A DNA stretch of 64,000 bases from Terribacillus sp. DMT04 (GTDB lineage: Bacteria > Bacillota > Bacilli > Bacillales > Amphibacillaceae). The position numbers and the translations under genes were made by a program. The DNA lies in NCBI RefSeq assembly GCF_019056395.1, contig NZ_CP077639.1:1180001-1244000 (forward strand). The letters run 5' to 3'. The notes beneath the pieces are model-generated. The model saw only the letters and a list, made by a program, of their open reading frames with translations, made no database searches and was not told the origin of the DNA. Position 1 is the first letter of the stretch. Each line of letters begins with the position of its first letter. This document shows, piece by piece, positions 45,435 through 54,727 of this stretch.

Positions 45435-46556
45435 ATGTTGTATGATGTTATTGTTCTTGGAGCTGGATCGATGGGCTTGAGCGCAGGCTACCAGCTTGCG
45501 AAAAAAGGGCGGCAAGTGCTGTTACTAGATTCATACTACCCGCCACATGTACATGGAAGCCATCATGGAGAAACAAGAATTATCCGGTATGCATATGGTG
45601 AGGGAGAAGCATATGTACCGTTGGCTCTGCGGGCAAAAGAATTGTGGAAAGAGCTGGAACAGCAACTAAGTAGAGATATATTTGCAGAGACTGGCGTATT
45701 AAACAGCGGACCGGAAACAAGTCCTTTTATTCAAAACGTTATAAAGAGCGGAAAAGCTTATGATCTGCAAGTCGAGCAGCTTACTGCTGCCGAAATGAAG
45801 AACCGCTGGTCAGGTCTGACTGTTCCATCTGATTATATTGGCTGCTATGAAAAAGACGCTGGTTATTTGCTGACAGATCCAATTCTAAAAGGGTATGCAC
45901 AGCTGGCTGCTTCTCATGGGGCTGTCGTGGCGGGCGGACAACGCGCGGAAACCATCCAAATGAAAGATAGTTTAGTGGAAGTTAAAACGAAGGAGCATAC
46001 ATACCGAGGGAAGAAATTGATCGTAACAGCGGGAGCATGGGGAGGCGAGCTGTTGGCACAGCTTGGACTAAAACTGCCGATTCAGGTGACTAGGAAGACA
46101 TTTGCGTGGCTGCATGCAGATAAACACTTTCGAGAAGGCAGTTTCCCGTGTTTTAGCTTTGATACAGAATTGGGTACTTATTATGGTTTCCCGAATATCA
46201 ACCATACAGGATTAAAGATCGGACGCCATGACACCGGTACACCAATTCATCCAGATGATAAAGGCACTCCTTACCATGATGGAGATACAGAGGAACTGCT
46301 TCGTTTCTTGACACGATTCATGGGGGACGGTTCCTTCAACTTGCGAGAAGGAAAAACATGTATGTACAGTATGACGCCGGATGAAGATTTTCTCATAGAC
46401 TATCATCCAGATTATCCGCAAATTCTATATGCACTTGGCTTTTCCGGACATGGCTTCAAGTTCGCCAGTGCAATTGGCGAGGTTTTGAGTGAAATGGCAA
46501 TGGAGAAAGAGACAACAATAGACGTTAGCTCATTTCGGAATACAAGATTCCAATAG
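45435..46556 (+). CDS. FAD-dependent oxidase, SolA/monomeric sarcosine oxidase type
   Basis: 373 residues. The ATG at 45435 is preferred over 45429 because GAGGTG lies 7 nt upstream of it but touches the other. FAD-binding GAGSMGLSAGYQLAKKG starts at ~8. The covalent-FAD Cys is in GKTCMYSMTPDEDFLID (~310), and GFSGHGFKFA ends the flavin site. The enzyme oxidises secondary amino acids (sarcosine or N-methyltryptophan) to aldehyde, amine and peroxide. The gene is monocistronic. Confidence 0.88.
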   Translation: MLYDVIVLGAGSMGLSAGYQLAKKGRQVLLLDSYYPPHVHGSHHGETRIIRYAYGEGEAYVPLALRAKELWKELEQQLSRDIFAETGVLNSGPETSPFIQNVIKSGKAYDLQVEQLTAAEMKNRWSGLTVPSDYIGCYEKDAGYLLTDPILKGYAQLAASHGAVVAGGQRAETIQMKDSLVEVKTKEHTYRGKKLIVTAGAWGGELLAQLGLKLPIQVTRKTFAWLHADKHFREGSFPCFSFDTELGTYYGFPNINHTGLKIGRHDTGTPIHPDDKGTPYHDGDTEELLRFLTRFMGDGSFNLREGKTCMYSMTPDEDFLIDYHPDYPQILYALGFSGHGFKFASAIGEVLSEMAMEKETTIDVSSFRNTRFQ

Positions 46557-46656
46557 AAAAATAAGAGCTTTTGTGACAGAATGGTCATAAATAGAAAATT
46601 TGTGTCACGCTGTCATGGTATAATAAATGCAGATTATTAGTAAGGAGATGCGTTTC

Positions 46657-46827
46657 ATGCCACCAGCAGTACGTTTAATTGTCATTTCGGCATTTGTTTT
46701 GCTCACAGTCGGGCTCTTAGTTTTAGGCGCTGTTAAGAGTAAGCAAATGCGAGTGCCATTTACAATCTTAGCGATCGTTCTAGCATTTATTTATATCGTG
46801 TCCTATATTGTATTATTTGTCTTATAA
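46657..46827 (+). CDS. 56-residue small membrane protein
   Basis: From ATG 46657 (AAGGAG upstream) it encodes two hydrophobic helices (LIVISAFVLLTVGLLVLGAV and FTILAIVLAFIYIVSYIVLFVL) separated by a basic KSKQMR turn. No known function. A short terminator with GCATG/CATGC stem follows at its stop codon. Confidence 0.7.
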   Translation: MPPAVRLIVISAFVLLTVGLLVLGAVKSKQMRVPFTILAIVLAFIYIVSYIVLFVL

Positions 46828-46858
46828 ACATGCGCGCTGTCGTGCATGTTTTTATTTT
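46826..46858 (+). terminator. Short intrinsic terminator
   Basis: AACATGC and GCATGTT stem with a 10-nt loop, then TTTATTTTT. Confidence 0.6.
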
Positions 46859-47041
46859 TCTACAAAAATATTGTGATAATTCTCCAGCATATGAAAAATG
46901 AAATATTATTGTAATGTTTTGTCAGACTATCGTGTAGTATACTGTTTCCGGAGATAACTTTATTTCTATTCTAATTCATCGCAGACTAATCGAACTAGGA
47001 ATGCCTAACGCCTATACAATAGATTCACAGGGGGAAACAAC

Positions 47042-48550
47042 TTGAAAAGAAAATGGCTACATATTGGCTTGGCTGCAGTGATCGGAACAGCTGCGTTAGT
47101 TTTGCCGGTATCTGGAAATGCTGCATATGCCTATGAAGATTTAGATGAGAAGAAGGAAGAAGTCGAGCGGAAGAAAGAAGCGATAAAAGAGGAGCAGTCA
47201 GAAAAGACAGAGAAGCAGGACGACCTGCAAGCTGCTGCTGAGAAACTGCGCGTCGATTTAAAAGAGATTGATAGTAAAATAGGAAAAACAAATATAAAAC
47301 TAACGGAGACTGAATCTGAGGTTGCTGAGCTGGAATCAGATATCAAATCATTAAAGACAGAGATTGCAGACTTAGAAAAAAGAATTGAAGAGCGTCATCG
47401 TTTACTGAAGGATCGGATTCATTCCTTGCAGAAAAATGGCGGACAAGTCAGCTATTTAGATGTCATTATGGAATCAAAGAGCTTTGCTGATTTTCTTAAC
47501 CGTGTAGATGCCGTGAGTACAATCATGGGTGCAGATCAGGAATTAATGGATGCGCAGCAGCGCGACTTGGATGATGTTGAGTCGAAAAAGACAGAGCGTC
47601 AAACAAAGCTAGTACGTGTGGAGCAGCAAGCTGCCGTACTTAAAGAAACAAAACAAACACTGATTGATCAGCAAGATGAGAAGGACAAGCTTATTGACGA
47701 TGTCATGAAGGAATACGATTTGACGTCTGAAGCGTTATTCAGCCTGACAGAAGAAGCAGATTTATTGGCTGCTCAAGAAGAAGCAATTGCGGCTGAGGCT
47801 GCTTATCGTGATAAACAGAAGGCAGAAGAAGAGGCTCGTAAGGAAGCAGAACGCCAGCGTGCTGAACAAGCGAAGCAGGAAGAAGCAGCGCGTATAGCGG
47901 AAGCTGAAAAAGAGGCAGCAGCTCAAGCGAATTCCGAACAAGAAGAAGTAAAACAGAAAGAAGCAGCACAAGAAGATGCAGAAGAGAAGCGTGTAGCATC
48001 TGCTGCTAAAGAATCGCAACCTAAAACAGAAACAGAATCGAAGCAAAAAGTGGAGAAGAAATCTAACTCCCAGCCAGCAGCGCAGCCTAAACAACCGGCA
48101 AGTTCTGCACCGAAGCAAGAGAAGCAGCAAGTGTCTAAAGCTCCATCCTCCAGTGCTAATTTCATTACGCCAGCACCAGGTTACATCTCATCTGGTTTTG
48201 GTCCGCGATCTGGCGGTTATCATTATGGTATTGATTTTGCCAAACGTGGTGCAGGAGTTCCAATTTGGGCAGCTGCATCGGGGAGAGTTTCAAAAGCGTA
48301 TTATTCATCTAGCTATGGAAATGTGATATTTGTGACACACTCGATTAATGGCAAGACGTATACGACTGTGTATGCTCACTTAACCTCGATGAACGTAAGC
48401 GCAGATCAGCGCGTCTCACAAGGGCAGCAAATCGGTACAATGGGAAACACTGGTATGTCGCATGGACAGCATCTGCATTTTGAACTGCATACAGGTTCTT
48501 GGAATGATTCCAAATCAAATGCGGTTGATCCGCGTTCATACCTTAATTAA
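47042..48550 (+). CDS. Peptidoglycan hydrolase, CwlO-type coiled coil plus M23 endopeptidase
   Basis: 502 residues from TTG 47042. The signal peptide (1-30) ends at about NAAYA. Two coiled-coil blocks (~35-130 and ~160-240) precede an Ala/Glu/Lys-rich linker (~250-370). The C-terminal M23/LytM domain has zinc ligands in HYGIDFA (His-x3-Asp) and HLHFELH (His-x-His). It is secreted and cuts peptidoglycan stem peptides or cross-bridges, as CwlO-type enzymes do in cell elongation and separation. Its stop codon overlaps one arm of a hairpin that flanks the next insertion sequence. Confidence 0.9.
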   Translation: MKRKWLHIGLAAVIGTAALVLPVSGNAAYAYEDLDEKKEEVERKKEAIKEEQSEKTEKQDDLQAAAEKLRVDLKEIDSKIGKTNIKLTETESEVAELESDIKSLKTEIADLEKRIEERHRLLKDRIHSLQKNGGQVSYLDVIMESKSFADFLNRVDAVSTIMGADQELMDAQQRDLDDVESKKTERQTKLVRVEQQAAVLKETKQTLIDQQDEKDKLIDDVMKEYDLTSEALFSLTEEADLLAAQEEAIAAEAAYRDKQKAEEEARKEAERQRAEQAKQEEAARIAEAEKEAAAQANSEQEEVKQKEAAQEDAEEKRVASAAKESQPKTETESKQKVEKKSNSQPAAQPKQPASSAPKQEKQQVSKAPSSSANFITPAPGYISSGFGPRSGGYHYGIDFAKRGAGVPIWAAASGRVSKAYYSSSYGNVIFVTHSINGKTYTTVYAHLTSMNVSADQRVSQGQQIGTMGNTGMSHGQHLHFELHTGSWNDSKSNAVDPRSYLN

Positions 48551-50414
48551 AAGAAACGAGAGCGGGACAAAACCCCAAAAAATGAGAAATTAAAATGAGG
48601 CAGGCGTCTCCGAGAATTCGGAGATGCCTGCCTCATCTTTTTATCGTTAATTTACTGTTTATAGAAGCAAAAAAAGGACCCCTCTGATAGAATTAAGTTA
48701 CGACACAAAACACAAAAGAGGAGGGTCCTTATGTTTAAACATTATACCATGTGTGAAGTCGTTTTACCTCTAGATTTGGAAAGAAAATTACCTGAAAATG
48801 ATATTGCTTTTACCGTTAACCATTTAGTAGAAAGTATTCCAGACGAAGCTTTTGACGGTTTCCGTCGGGAAACCGGACACCCTGCTTATCACCCTCGCAT
48901 GATGATGAAGATTATTTTATGTGCCTATACGCAATCCGTTTTCTCGGGCCGTAAAATTGAGTCATTACTTCAAGACAGCGTACGCATGATGTGGCTTGCC
49001 CAAGATTATCAGCCCAGCTATCGCACCATCAACCGATTCCGTGTGAACCCTCACGTAAAAGAACTCTTACGCCAGTGCTTTGTCCAATTTCGCAGCCAGC
49101 TGGTTCAAGAAAAAGTCATTGAAGAAGAAGCCATTTTTATTGATGGCACCAAAATCGAAGCAAATGCCAACAAGTTTACTTTTGTATGGCGGAAGTCCAC
49201 TGAGAAATACAGTACGCAATTGGTGGAAAGATCGGCTCAGATGTATGAAGAACTGTTGGAGCAGGAAATTATCCCCGCAATCGAGCTGGAGAACCCCGAA
49301 GCCCTATCGGGCGAAGAGTTAACAAAAGTAGCAGAAAAACTGGACGAAAAGGTGCAGGAATACGATCGCCGCATAGAAGCAAGTGATGATACTGCCGAAC
49401 GCAAGCAGCTTCGTTCCGAACGTAAAGCACCAAAACAGTACCGAAAGCAAGTCAATGATTTCATTAAACGGAAATCAAAATATCAGGTCGACATGGAAAT
49501 CTTCGGAGACAGAAATAGCTACTCCAAAACTGACCATGGTGCCACTTTTATGCGCATGAAAGATGATTATATGAAAAATGGCCAACTTAAACCTGGGTAC
49601 AATGTGCAGCTGGCTACTGAAGGTCAATATGCCCTGGCCTATGATGTGTTCCCGAATCCTACGGATACGCGAACTTTCATCCCTTTCCTTGATAAGATTG
49701 AACGGGACTTTTTTGAGCTGCCCGACTATATTGTCGCGGATGCCGGATATGGCAGTGAGCAAAATTATGATGATGTGGTAAATAATCGGAAGCGCATCCC
49801 TCTCATCACCTATAATCACTACCGAAAAGAAAAGCAAAAGAAATATAAACAAGATCCTTACCAAGTAGCTCACTGGGATTATGATGCCGAAGGCGACTTT
49901 TTCACTTGCCCGAATAACCGGAAATTAGCGTTTCGGTACCTATCCGAAAGATGCGACAAATTTGGATTCAAGCGTCATTATCGCGTGTATGAATGTGACG
50001 ATTGTACTGCTTGTCCCTTACGTGCAGAATGTACGAAAGCGAAAGAAGGAAACAACCGGAAAATCTATTACAACGAAAGATGGGAAAAACAAAAAGCATA
50101 TACCCAGCAATTACTCAGCGAAAAAGAAACAGGGAAAATTTACGGAAAACGTAAAATAGATGTCGAGCCAGTCTTCGGATTTCTGAAGGCTCATTTGTGT
50201 TTCACTCGTTTCTCGGTACGAAGTAAAGAGAAAGTGGAAAACGAATTAGGATTCGCCTTCATGGCGGTGAACATCAGGAAGTTCACCGCCAGATCAGCAA
50301 GTATAGTAAGGAATTCAAAAAATATCAGATCAAAAAAGATCTCGGTCACCATTTTCCTGGTGACCGAGATCTTTTTTGTGTCAGAGAGGAGTTATGTCCC
50401 GCTCTCGTTTCTTT
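48550..50414 (+). mobile_element. IS1182-family insertion between two 20-bp hairpin arms
   Basis: The two outer 20-bp arms (48550-48569 and 50395-50414) are perfectly inverted: AAAGAAACGAGAGCGGGACA on the left. Between them lie an internal hairpin with GAGGCAGGC arms at 48596-48641, the transposase gene, and a hairpin (GATCTCGGTCACC) at 50332-50377. The arms look like an intrinsic terminator of the peptidase gene split by the insertion, or they are long terminal repeats. The right arm's T-rich tail supports the former. The exact ends of the IS were not resolved. Confidence 0.7.
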
Positions 50415-50443
50415 CTATTTTATGTAAGATAGTAGGAATATAA
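48731..50443 (+). CDS. IS1182-family transposase (DDE, DUF772 plus DDE_Tnp_1_6)
   Basis: 570 residues with a clear family profile: N-terminal DUF772-like part (HPAYHPRMMMKIILCAYTQSVFSGRKIE), DDE domain beginning FIDGTKIEANANKF, the second Asp in DYIVADAGYGSEQNY and the Glu in KIDVEPVFGFLKAH. A CDDCTACPLRAECTKA zinc-type segment precedes the last part. The last ~45 residues read through the terminator hairpin and flanking arm into neighbouring DNA, so the natural stop may be lost or lie in a different place. GAGGAGG upstream. Confidence 0.9.
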   Translation: MFKHYTMCEVVLPLDLERKLPENDIAFTVNHLVESIPDEAFDGFRRETGHPAYHPRMMMKIILCAYTQSVFSGRKIESLLQDSVRMMWLAQDYQPSYRTINRFRVNPHVKELLRQCFVQFRSQLVQEKVIEEEAIFIDGTKIEANANKFTFVWRKSTEKYSTQLVERSAQMYEELLEQEIIPAIELENPEALSGEELTKVAEKLDEKVQEYDRRIEASDDTAERKQLRSERKAPKQYRKQVNDFIKRKSKYQVDMEIFGDRNSYSKTDHGATFMRMKDDYMKNGQLKPGYNVQLATEGQYALAYDVFPNPTDTRTFIPFLDKIERDFFELPDYIVADAGYGSEQNYDDVVNNRKRIPLITYNHYRKEKQKKYKQDPYQVAHWDYDAEGDFFTCPNNRKLAFRYLSERCDKFGFKRHYRVYECDDCTACPLRAECTKAKEGNNRKIYYNERWEKQKAYTQQLLSEKETGKIYGKRKIDVEPVFGFLKAHLCFTRFSVRSKEKVENELGFAFMAVNIRKFTARSASIVRNSKNIRSKKISVTIFLVTEIFFVSERSYVPLSFLSILCKIVGI

Positions 50444-50463
50444 ACACAGAGGGGGGAAGATGT

Positions 50464-51243
50464 ATGCAGCGCGAGGCATTACATAGGTTAACAGAGATAT
50501 TGGCGCATGAAAAAGAAGTGAAGGCCGTTTTTGTGAAAGGGTCTTTCGGCAGGGGAGAAGACGATGCATATTCGGATATTGATCTGTATTGTTTGGTTGA
50601 AGAATCAGATATACAAGTATTTCTAGCGAAAAGACTGTCCTTACTCGCTGCTTACCGTGAAGTTCTTTATAGCGAAGAGCTGTTTATTATCGCGCCTCAA
50701 CTAATTGTTGTGTATGATAATTTGCTGCATGTAGACTTGTTTACTGTAACGGAGGAGAATTTTAAACAAACAGATCAGTTTCTTGTCCTTTACGATCCGC
50801 AAAATCGACTCGAACAATTCAAAGAAACGCAAACATTGACAATGACGGATAACATGTATGGAGAGCAAGTAATTGACTTAACGTGGTTTCTGTTTCAGTA
50901 CCGGAAAGCGGCTTTAAGAGGTAATGCGGCATGGGCTGCTGCAATGCTTCAGCAAGTAACAGAGCCGCTAGCGCGAATGCTGCTGCATCATTATGCACCG
51001 ACCCGTGCCTTGCTAGGTCTAAAGAGAGCGCAGCAGCTCCTTCCGGCTGCCGTATACAGTAATTTATTAGATGTATTAGAACATGTAACACCAACCAGTC
51101 ACGACAAGGCAGCAGCAGCTTTGTTAAAGCTGCTGAACAGCGAGAAGACTTTCCTGAAGAAACATTTAAAAGGGGAAGAGAAAAAAATAATAGAACCTTT
51201 GTTAGAGTGTTTGATTACAGAGAAGCAAATAACGGAACCATAA
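50464..51243 (+). CDS. Nucleotidyltransferase-domain protein (ANT-like)
   Basis: 259 residues with GSFGRGEDDAYSDIDLY (GS-x10-DxD) and a third acidic residue in LLHVDLFTV. The C-terminal half is helical, in the manner of aminoglycoside nucleotidyltransferases of the MNT family. Substrate unknown; resistance is not implied. It starts 20 nt after the transposase stop with GGGGGGA upstream, and ends in an intrinsic terminator. Confidence 0.8.
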   Translation: MQREALHRLTEILAHEKEVKAVFVKGSFGRGEDDAYSDIDLYCLVEESDIQVFLAKRLSLLAAYREVLYSEELFIIAPQLIVVYDNLLHVDLFTVTEENFKQTDQFLVLYDPQNRLEQFKETQTLTMTDNMYGEQVIDLTWFLFQYRKAALRGNAAWAAAMLQQVTEPLARMLLHHYAPTRALLGLKRAQQLLPAAVYSNLLDVLEHVTPTSHDKAAAALLKLLNSEKTFLKKHLKGEEKKIIEPLLECLITEKQITEP

Positions 51244-51244
51244 G

Positions 51245-51275
51245 AAAAGCCATATCCTCAACGGATATGGCTTTT
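51245..51275. terminator. Bidirectional intrinsic terminator
   Basis: AAAAGCCATATCC and GGATATGGCTTTT with a 5-nt loop. Confidence 0.85.
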
Positions 51276-51447
51276 AATCTATGCAGAGCTGGACCGACCA
51301 AACGACATTGCTTTTCGTGTGAGTATTAAGCTTCTCCATCAAATCAGCTGCATCCGCTTCATTGCGAAACAGCATATCTGAAGATGTATTGGAATGTTTT
51401 AGGTAGGTTTTTGTTCCGTTCGCTTCTCTTGCTATTTTATAGAACAT
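51274..51447 (-). CDS. 57-residue hypothetical protein
   Basis: From ATG 51447 (GAGGAA about 9 nt upstream). Sequence: FYKIAREANGTKTYLKHSNTSS, then FRNEADAADLMEKLNTHT. It looks like a small beta-alpha fold of a kind common in Bacillaceae, with no known function. It ends at the shared terminator. Confidence 0.6.
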   Translation of the reverse strand: MFYKIAREANGTKTYLKHSNTSSDMLFRNEADAADLMEKLNTHTKSNVVWSVQLCID

Positions 51448-51678
51448 AGAACACACTTCCTCACCTATTTATTTTCGTTCTATTGCTATTTTCTCATAGT
51501 GGTAGAGCCATGTATAGGGACGCAGGTGAATATTAAATTAAGATTTTGTGGTAAAACTGTGAAATGTGTCTCTTTTCAGTCAATTTGGAGAGAGAAAGCG
51601 AATGTTGTAGAGAAATGGGATGTGTTTTCTTCTTTCTTTATAGTCTAAAATGCGAAGGAACATACTATTTTCAGACAA

Positions 51679-51723
51679 ACAAACAGCCAACTGCCGATAG
51701 AGTACCGGCAATTGGCTGTTTGT
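51679..51723. terminator. Long hairpin downstream of the second csp gene
   Basis: ACAAACAGCCAA and TTGGCTGTTTGT arms plus inner GCCG/CGGC pairing. It lies 70 bp after the csp stop codon on the minus strand and would terminate it. Little else is seen between 51448 and 51794. Confidence 0.65.
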
Positions 51724-51794
51724 CATTGTTCCTGCTTCCGTCTTTATGACAGAGGCAGTCCCAAACCAAAATAAAAATAATTTATTAGGGTTTA

Positions 51795-51995
51795 TTATAC
51801 TTTTTGAACGTTTGCTGCTTGTGGTCCGCGCTGACCTTGTTCAACTTCAAACGTTACTTTTTGGCCTTCATCCAAAGTTTTGAAGCCTTCGCCTTGAATA
51901 GAGCTGAAATGTACGAATACATCGTCTCCACCCTCAACTTCGATAAAACCGAAACCTTTGTCTGCGTTAAACCATTTCACTGTACCTTGTTCCAT
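51795..51995 (-). CDS. Cold shock protein, CspB family (copy 2)
   Basis: 66 residues with KGFGFIEV and VFVHF RNA-binding motifs. It differs from copy 1 at few positions (for example [21 protein letters not shown]). It starts at ATG 51995 with AGGAGG upstream. It binds single-stranded nucleic acid under cold or general stress. A region of ~500 bp on the upstream side is non-coding and contains its leader. Confidence 0.95.
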   Translation of the reverse strand: MEQGTVKWFNADKGFGFIEVEGGDDVFVHFSSIQGEGFKTLDEGQKVTFEVEQGQRGPQAANVQKV

Positions 51996-52422
51996 TATAT
52001 TGCCTCCTAGAATCTAAAAACTTCACTAGATAATGTTTGAATCTAGCCTATTTCCTATAATAACACAATAAAGCTGTTTTAAACTTAAATTCTCATGGTT
52101 TCCATAAAAAATAGAATTTATTGCCTGCTTGAGCATGAAAATAGGTGGATATTTCCATAAATTTTTGTTTCTCTGCCTAATCACATGGGCCAGCGACAGG
52201 GTTTATATTTCTCATATGGATTTTCGGAATGATTTAGCTAAGCTGTAAAAATGAAAAGTGATGAAATACCTGCGGCTAGGCGTGACAAAGCGATGCATTA
52301 TTTTTCCCTCTATATAAGAAAAGTCCATTGTTTTGTTAACTATATATAAAATCTTTACGCAGTAAGACTGTATGTATGCGCAAGTAAGCGCACTGGCAGG
52401 GGATTTATATTGTTATTAATTC

Positions 52423-52499
52423 TTTACGGTAATTAAACATATCTTCACAATTTTTTAAACACTAGCTTCATATTTGGCTTGTACAGTTAACAATATAAG
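52423..52499 (+). promoter_or_regulatory. Candidate PhoP-box array and promoter
   Basis: TT(T/A/C)AC(A/G)-like hexamers occur at 52423, 52434, 52444, 52456 and 52467, spaced 10-12 bp, in the direct-repeat pattern of PhoP boxes (TT(A/T/C)ACA, ~5-bp gaps). A TATAAG -10 lies at 52494-52499, just ahead of the operon. It suggests induction when phosphate is low. Some copies are degenerate. The preceding part of this intergenic region (51996-52422) is csp leader and shows no gene. Confidence 0.5.
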
Positions 52500-52522
52500 A
52501 ACAAATGAAGGGAGATAGTGCT

Positions 52523-52903
52523 TTGGGGAATAATTGTTTTTCTTCAACTTTGTGTTGGCTTGAGCCTGTAGAACAAGTTGTGCGGCAGGATGCTAGTGAT
52601 CAGCTGCAAGGCATAGAGATTTGGGCACAGCATGTATTCTTTCATGATAGTAATCCGCTCGTCATTCGTAAAACAAAACCGGGCGGAACGCAGTTTACGA
52701 TGCACGCTTCCAGCTGGTATTTACCTATTACAAGTATCGATTGCAGCATCAGAACAGCATCTGTAAATAGTATGATTCTGTCAATTGAACTAGCTGTCAA
52801 ATTAAACACAAACTTCATTGCAATTTATTCGGGTTACAAGAGCTTGGCTAAGTATTATTCCTCCATTCATCAGCATTTGCAGGCAAAGGAGCATGTGATA
52901 TGA
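52523..52903 (+). CDS. Half-length TIM-barrel (sugar phosphate isomerase/AP endonuclease 2-like) protein
   Basis: 126 residues from TTG 52523 (AAGGGAG about 9 nt upstream; an ATG at 52505 lies in the ribosome binding site). The order LEPVEQVVRQDASDQLQGIEIWAQHV, then TMHASSWYLPI and SIELAVKLNTNFIAIYSG resembles the first half of xylose-isomerase-like barrels. The second half is missing. It is coupled to surE by ATGA. It may be a remnant or a small protein with its own role. Confidence 0.55.
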   Translation: MGNNCFSSTLCWLEPVEQVVRQDASDQLQGIEIWAQHVFFHDSNPLVIRKTKPGGTQFTMHASSWYLPITSIDCSIRTASVNSMILSIELAVKLNTNFIAIYSGYKSLAKYYSSIHQHLQAKEHVI

Positions 52904-53685
52904 AAATACTTGTTACTAATGATGACGGCATCTTCTCGCCGGGCGTGGAAGCGATGATTGAGACACTTCAGCATTTTGGTGAGGTGTATGTTGTTTGTCC
53001 AGATCAAGCGATCAGCATCAGTCATCCCGTTACACCGCGTCAGCCAATTCGTGTCAAAGAGATGTATCATTTTCCGGGCGTTGCAGGTGCATGGTGTCTC
53101 AATGGAACTTCTGCTGATTGTGTGAAACTAGCAGTAGAAGTTCTTATCGAGGACGAGCTGGATTTTATTTTTTCTGGCATCAATCTTGGGCCTGCTATAG
53201 GGCGGGATATTTATTATTCCGGCGCAATAGCAGCGGCAATAGAAGCTTCTCTGTACAACATTCCGGCTGCTTCTGTCAGTTTGAATTGCAGCAATCAAAA
53301 CCACGTGAACTACTCGAAGGTGAAGACATTGTTTTATCAGGTCGCCGAAGTGCTCCTGCAGCATAAGTCAAAATCAATCGGTTTGCTGAATGTGAATTTG
53401 CCGAATATTGACAAGCGGGAGTTTAAAGGAATCCAAGTTATCCCGACGGATATGAGTGTATCGCGTTATCGTTTTGTCGGTCTGCGTGACCCACATGGAG
53501 AAATTTATTACTGGCTGAAGGATCAGCTGCAAGAGCTTGCGGCTTTCCATCCGACAAGTGATTATCTTCTATTAAAAGAAGGATACATAACTGTTTCTCC
53601 AATAGAATTGCGCAGCCATTATCGACGGAAGCAGGAACAAGTGGAACGCTGGTTTAAAACAACGGAAACAAATACTTCTGAATAA
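52900..53685 (+). CDS. surE: 5'/3'-nucleotidase SurE
   Basis: 261 residues with the SurE signature LVTNDDGIFSPG (metal-binding Asp pair at ~8-9), then PDQAISISHPVT, NGTSADCVKLA and FSGINLGPAIGRDIYYSGAIAAAIEA. SurE removes phosphate from nucleoside monophosphates and other esters in a Mg-dependent way. It sits in a transporter operon with a possible PhoP promoter, suggesting it cleaves imported phosphate esters. Confidence 0.92.
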   Translation: MKILVTNDDGIFSPGVEAMIETLQHFGEVYVVCPDQAISISHPVTPRQPIRVKEMYHFPGVAGAWCLNGTSADCVKLAVEVLIEDELDFIFSGINLGPAIGRDIYYSGAIAAAIEASLYNIPAASVSLNCSNQNHVNYSKVKTLFYQVAEVLLQHKSKSIGLLNVNLPNIDKREFKGIQVIPTDMSVSRYRFVGLRDPHGEIYYWLKDQLQELAAFHPTSDYLLLKEGYITVSPIELRSHYRRKQEQVERWFKTTETNTSE

Positions 53686-53698
53686 AGGAGAGTTACAT

Positions 53699-54709
53699 AT
53701 GAAACGAAAATGGATGGCAGGAATTGCCGGTGCTGCATTGCTGGCATTAACAGCTTGCGGACAGGAAGAAACGGGAGGAGGTACAAGTGCAGAAGGCGAG
53801 GTTGCAGGAACACTTAGCTTTTACACATCACAGCCGGATGCAGATGCACAGAAACTAGTAGAAGGATTCGAAAAAAAATATCCGGAGGTAAACGTGGAAA
53901 CATACCGGTCTGGTACAGAAGAAGTTATCTCTAAACTGAATGCAGAAAAAATGGCCGGAGATGTTCAGGCTGACGTGCTGCTTGTTGCAGACAGTGTGAC
54001 GTTTGAAGATTTGAAAGAGCAGGATATGCTGCAGACTTATGAATCGAGTGAACTGGATGCAGTTCCGGATGAGTTTGAGGGGAAAGATCACTATTACACA
54101 GGTACAAAGATTATGGCAACTGGAATTGTAGCTAACACCGAAGACGGAGAGGTTCCGCAAAGCTGGAAAGCACTTACGGATGAAAGCGGCCAAACGGTCA
54201 TGCCAAGTCCCCTTTACTCCGGAGCGGCTGCTTATAATCTTGGTGTCTTGACTAGACAAGCTAATTTTGGCTGGGAGTTTTATGAAAAACTGAAAAAGCA
54301 AGACACAACCGTAGTCAAAGGAAATGGAGATGTATTGAAATCCGTTGCATCTGGCGAGAAACAGTATGGTGTTATCGTCGATTTCCTTGCAGCCAGAGCA
54401 AAAGCAGATGGTTCTCCTGTTGAACTTGTATACCCGGAGGAAGGGGTGCCGGTTATTACAGAGCCGATTGGCATTACGAAGAATACCGACAATATTGCCG
54501 CTGCCGAAGCTTTTGTCGATTATGTATTATCTGAAGATGGACAAAAGCTGGCAGCTGAACTTGGTTATACGCCGATTAGAGAGGGAATTGATGCGCCAGA
54601 AGGGTTAAAAACCTATGATGAAATGAAGGTGCTGCAAGCAGATACAGAAGAATTGTACAGTTCCCGAAACAAAGACAAACAGCAATTCGAAGACTTGTTC
54701 GGGGAATAA
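53699..54709 (+). CDS. Afu/Fbp-type ABC transporter binding lipoprotein
   Basis: 336 residues. A signal peptide with lipobox ALTAC (~16-20) precedes the family 1 fold (LSFYTSQPDADAQKLVEGFEKKYPEVNVETYRSGTEEVISKLNAE). The sequence belongs to the ferric/AfuA/2-aminoethylphosphonate type group. AfuA proteins bind hexose phosphates rather than iron in characterised cases. With SurE next door and a possible PhoP promoter, a phosphate ester is a reasonable ligand. The iron-binding Tyr pair was not confirmed. Confidence 0.85.
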   Translation: MKRKWMAGIAGAALLALTACGQEETGGGTSAEGEVAGTLSFYTSQPDADAQKLVEGFEKKYPEVNVETYRSGTEEVISKLNAEKMAGDVQADVLLVADSVTFEDLKEQDMLQTYESSELDAVPDEFEGKDHYYTGTKIMATGIVANTEDGEVPQSWKALTDESGQTVMPSPLYSGAAAYNLGVLTRQANFGWEFYEKLKKQDTTVVKGNGDVLKSVASGEKQYGVIVDFLAARAKADGSPVELVYPEEGVPVITEPIGITKNTDNIAAAEAFVDYVLSEDGQKLAAELGYTPIREGIDAPEGLKTYDEMKVLQADTEELYSSRNKDKQQFEDLFGE

Positions 54710-54727
54710 GCAGAAGGAGGGCGCCGT

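Noticed and set aside
46880-47041. Riboswitch or WalR-type control region before the peptidoglycan hydrolase
   Set aside because: Partial TGTAAT/TGTCAG half-sites have the wrong spacing and no ydaO-type conserved blocks are seen.
51564-51749. 61-residue frame containing the hairpin at 51679-51723
   Set aside because: It covers a terminator hairpin and has no ribosome binding site.
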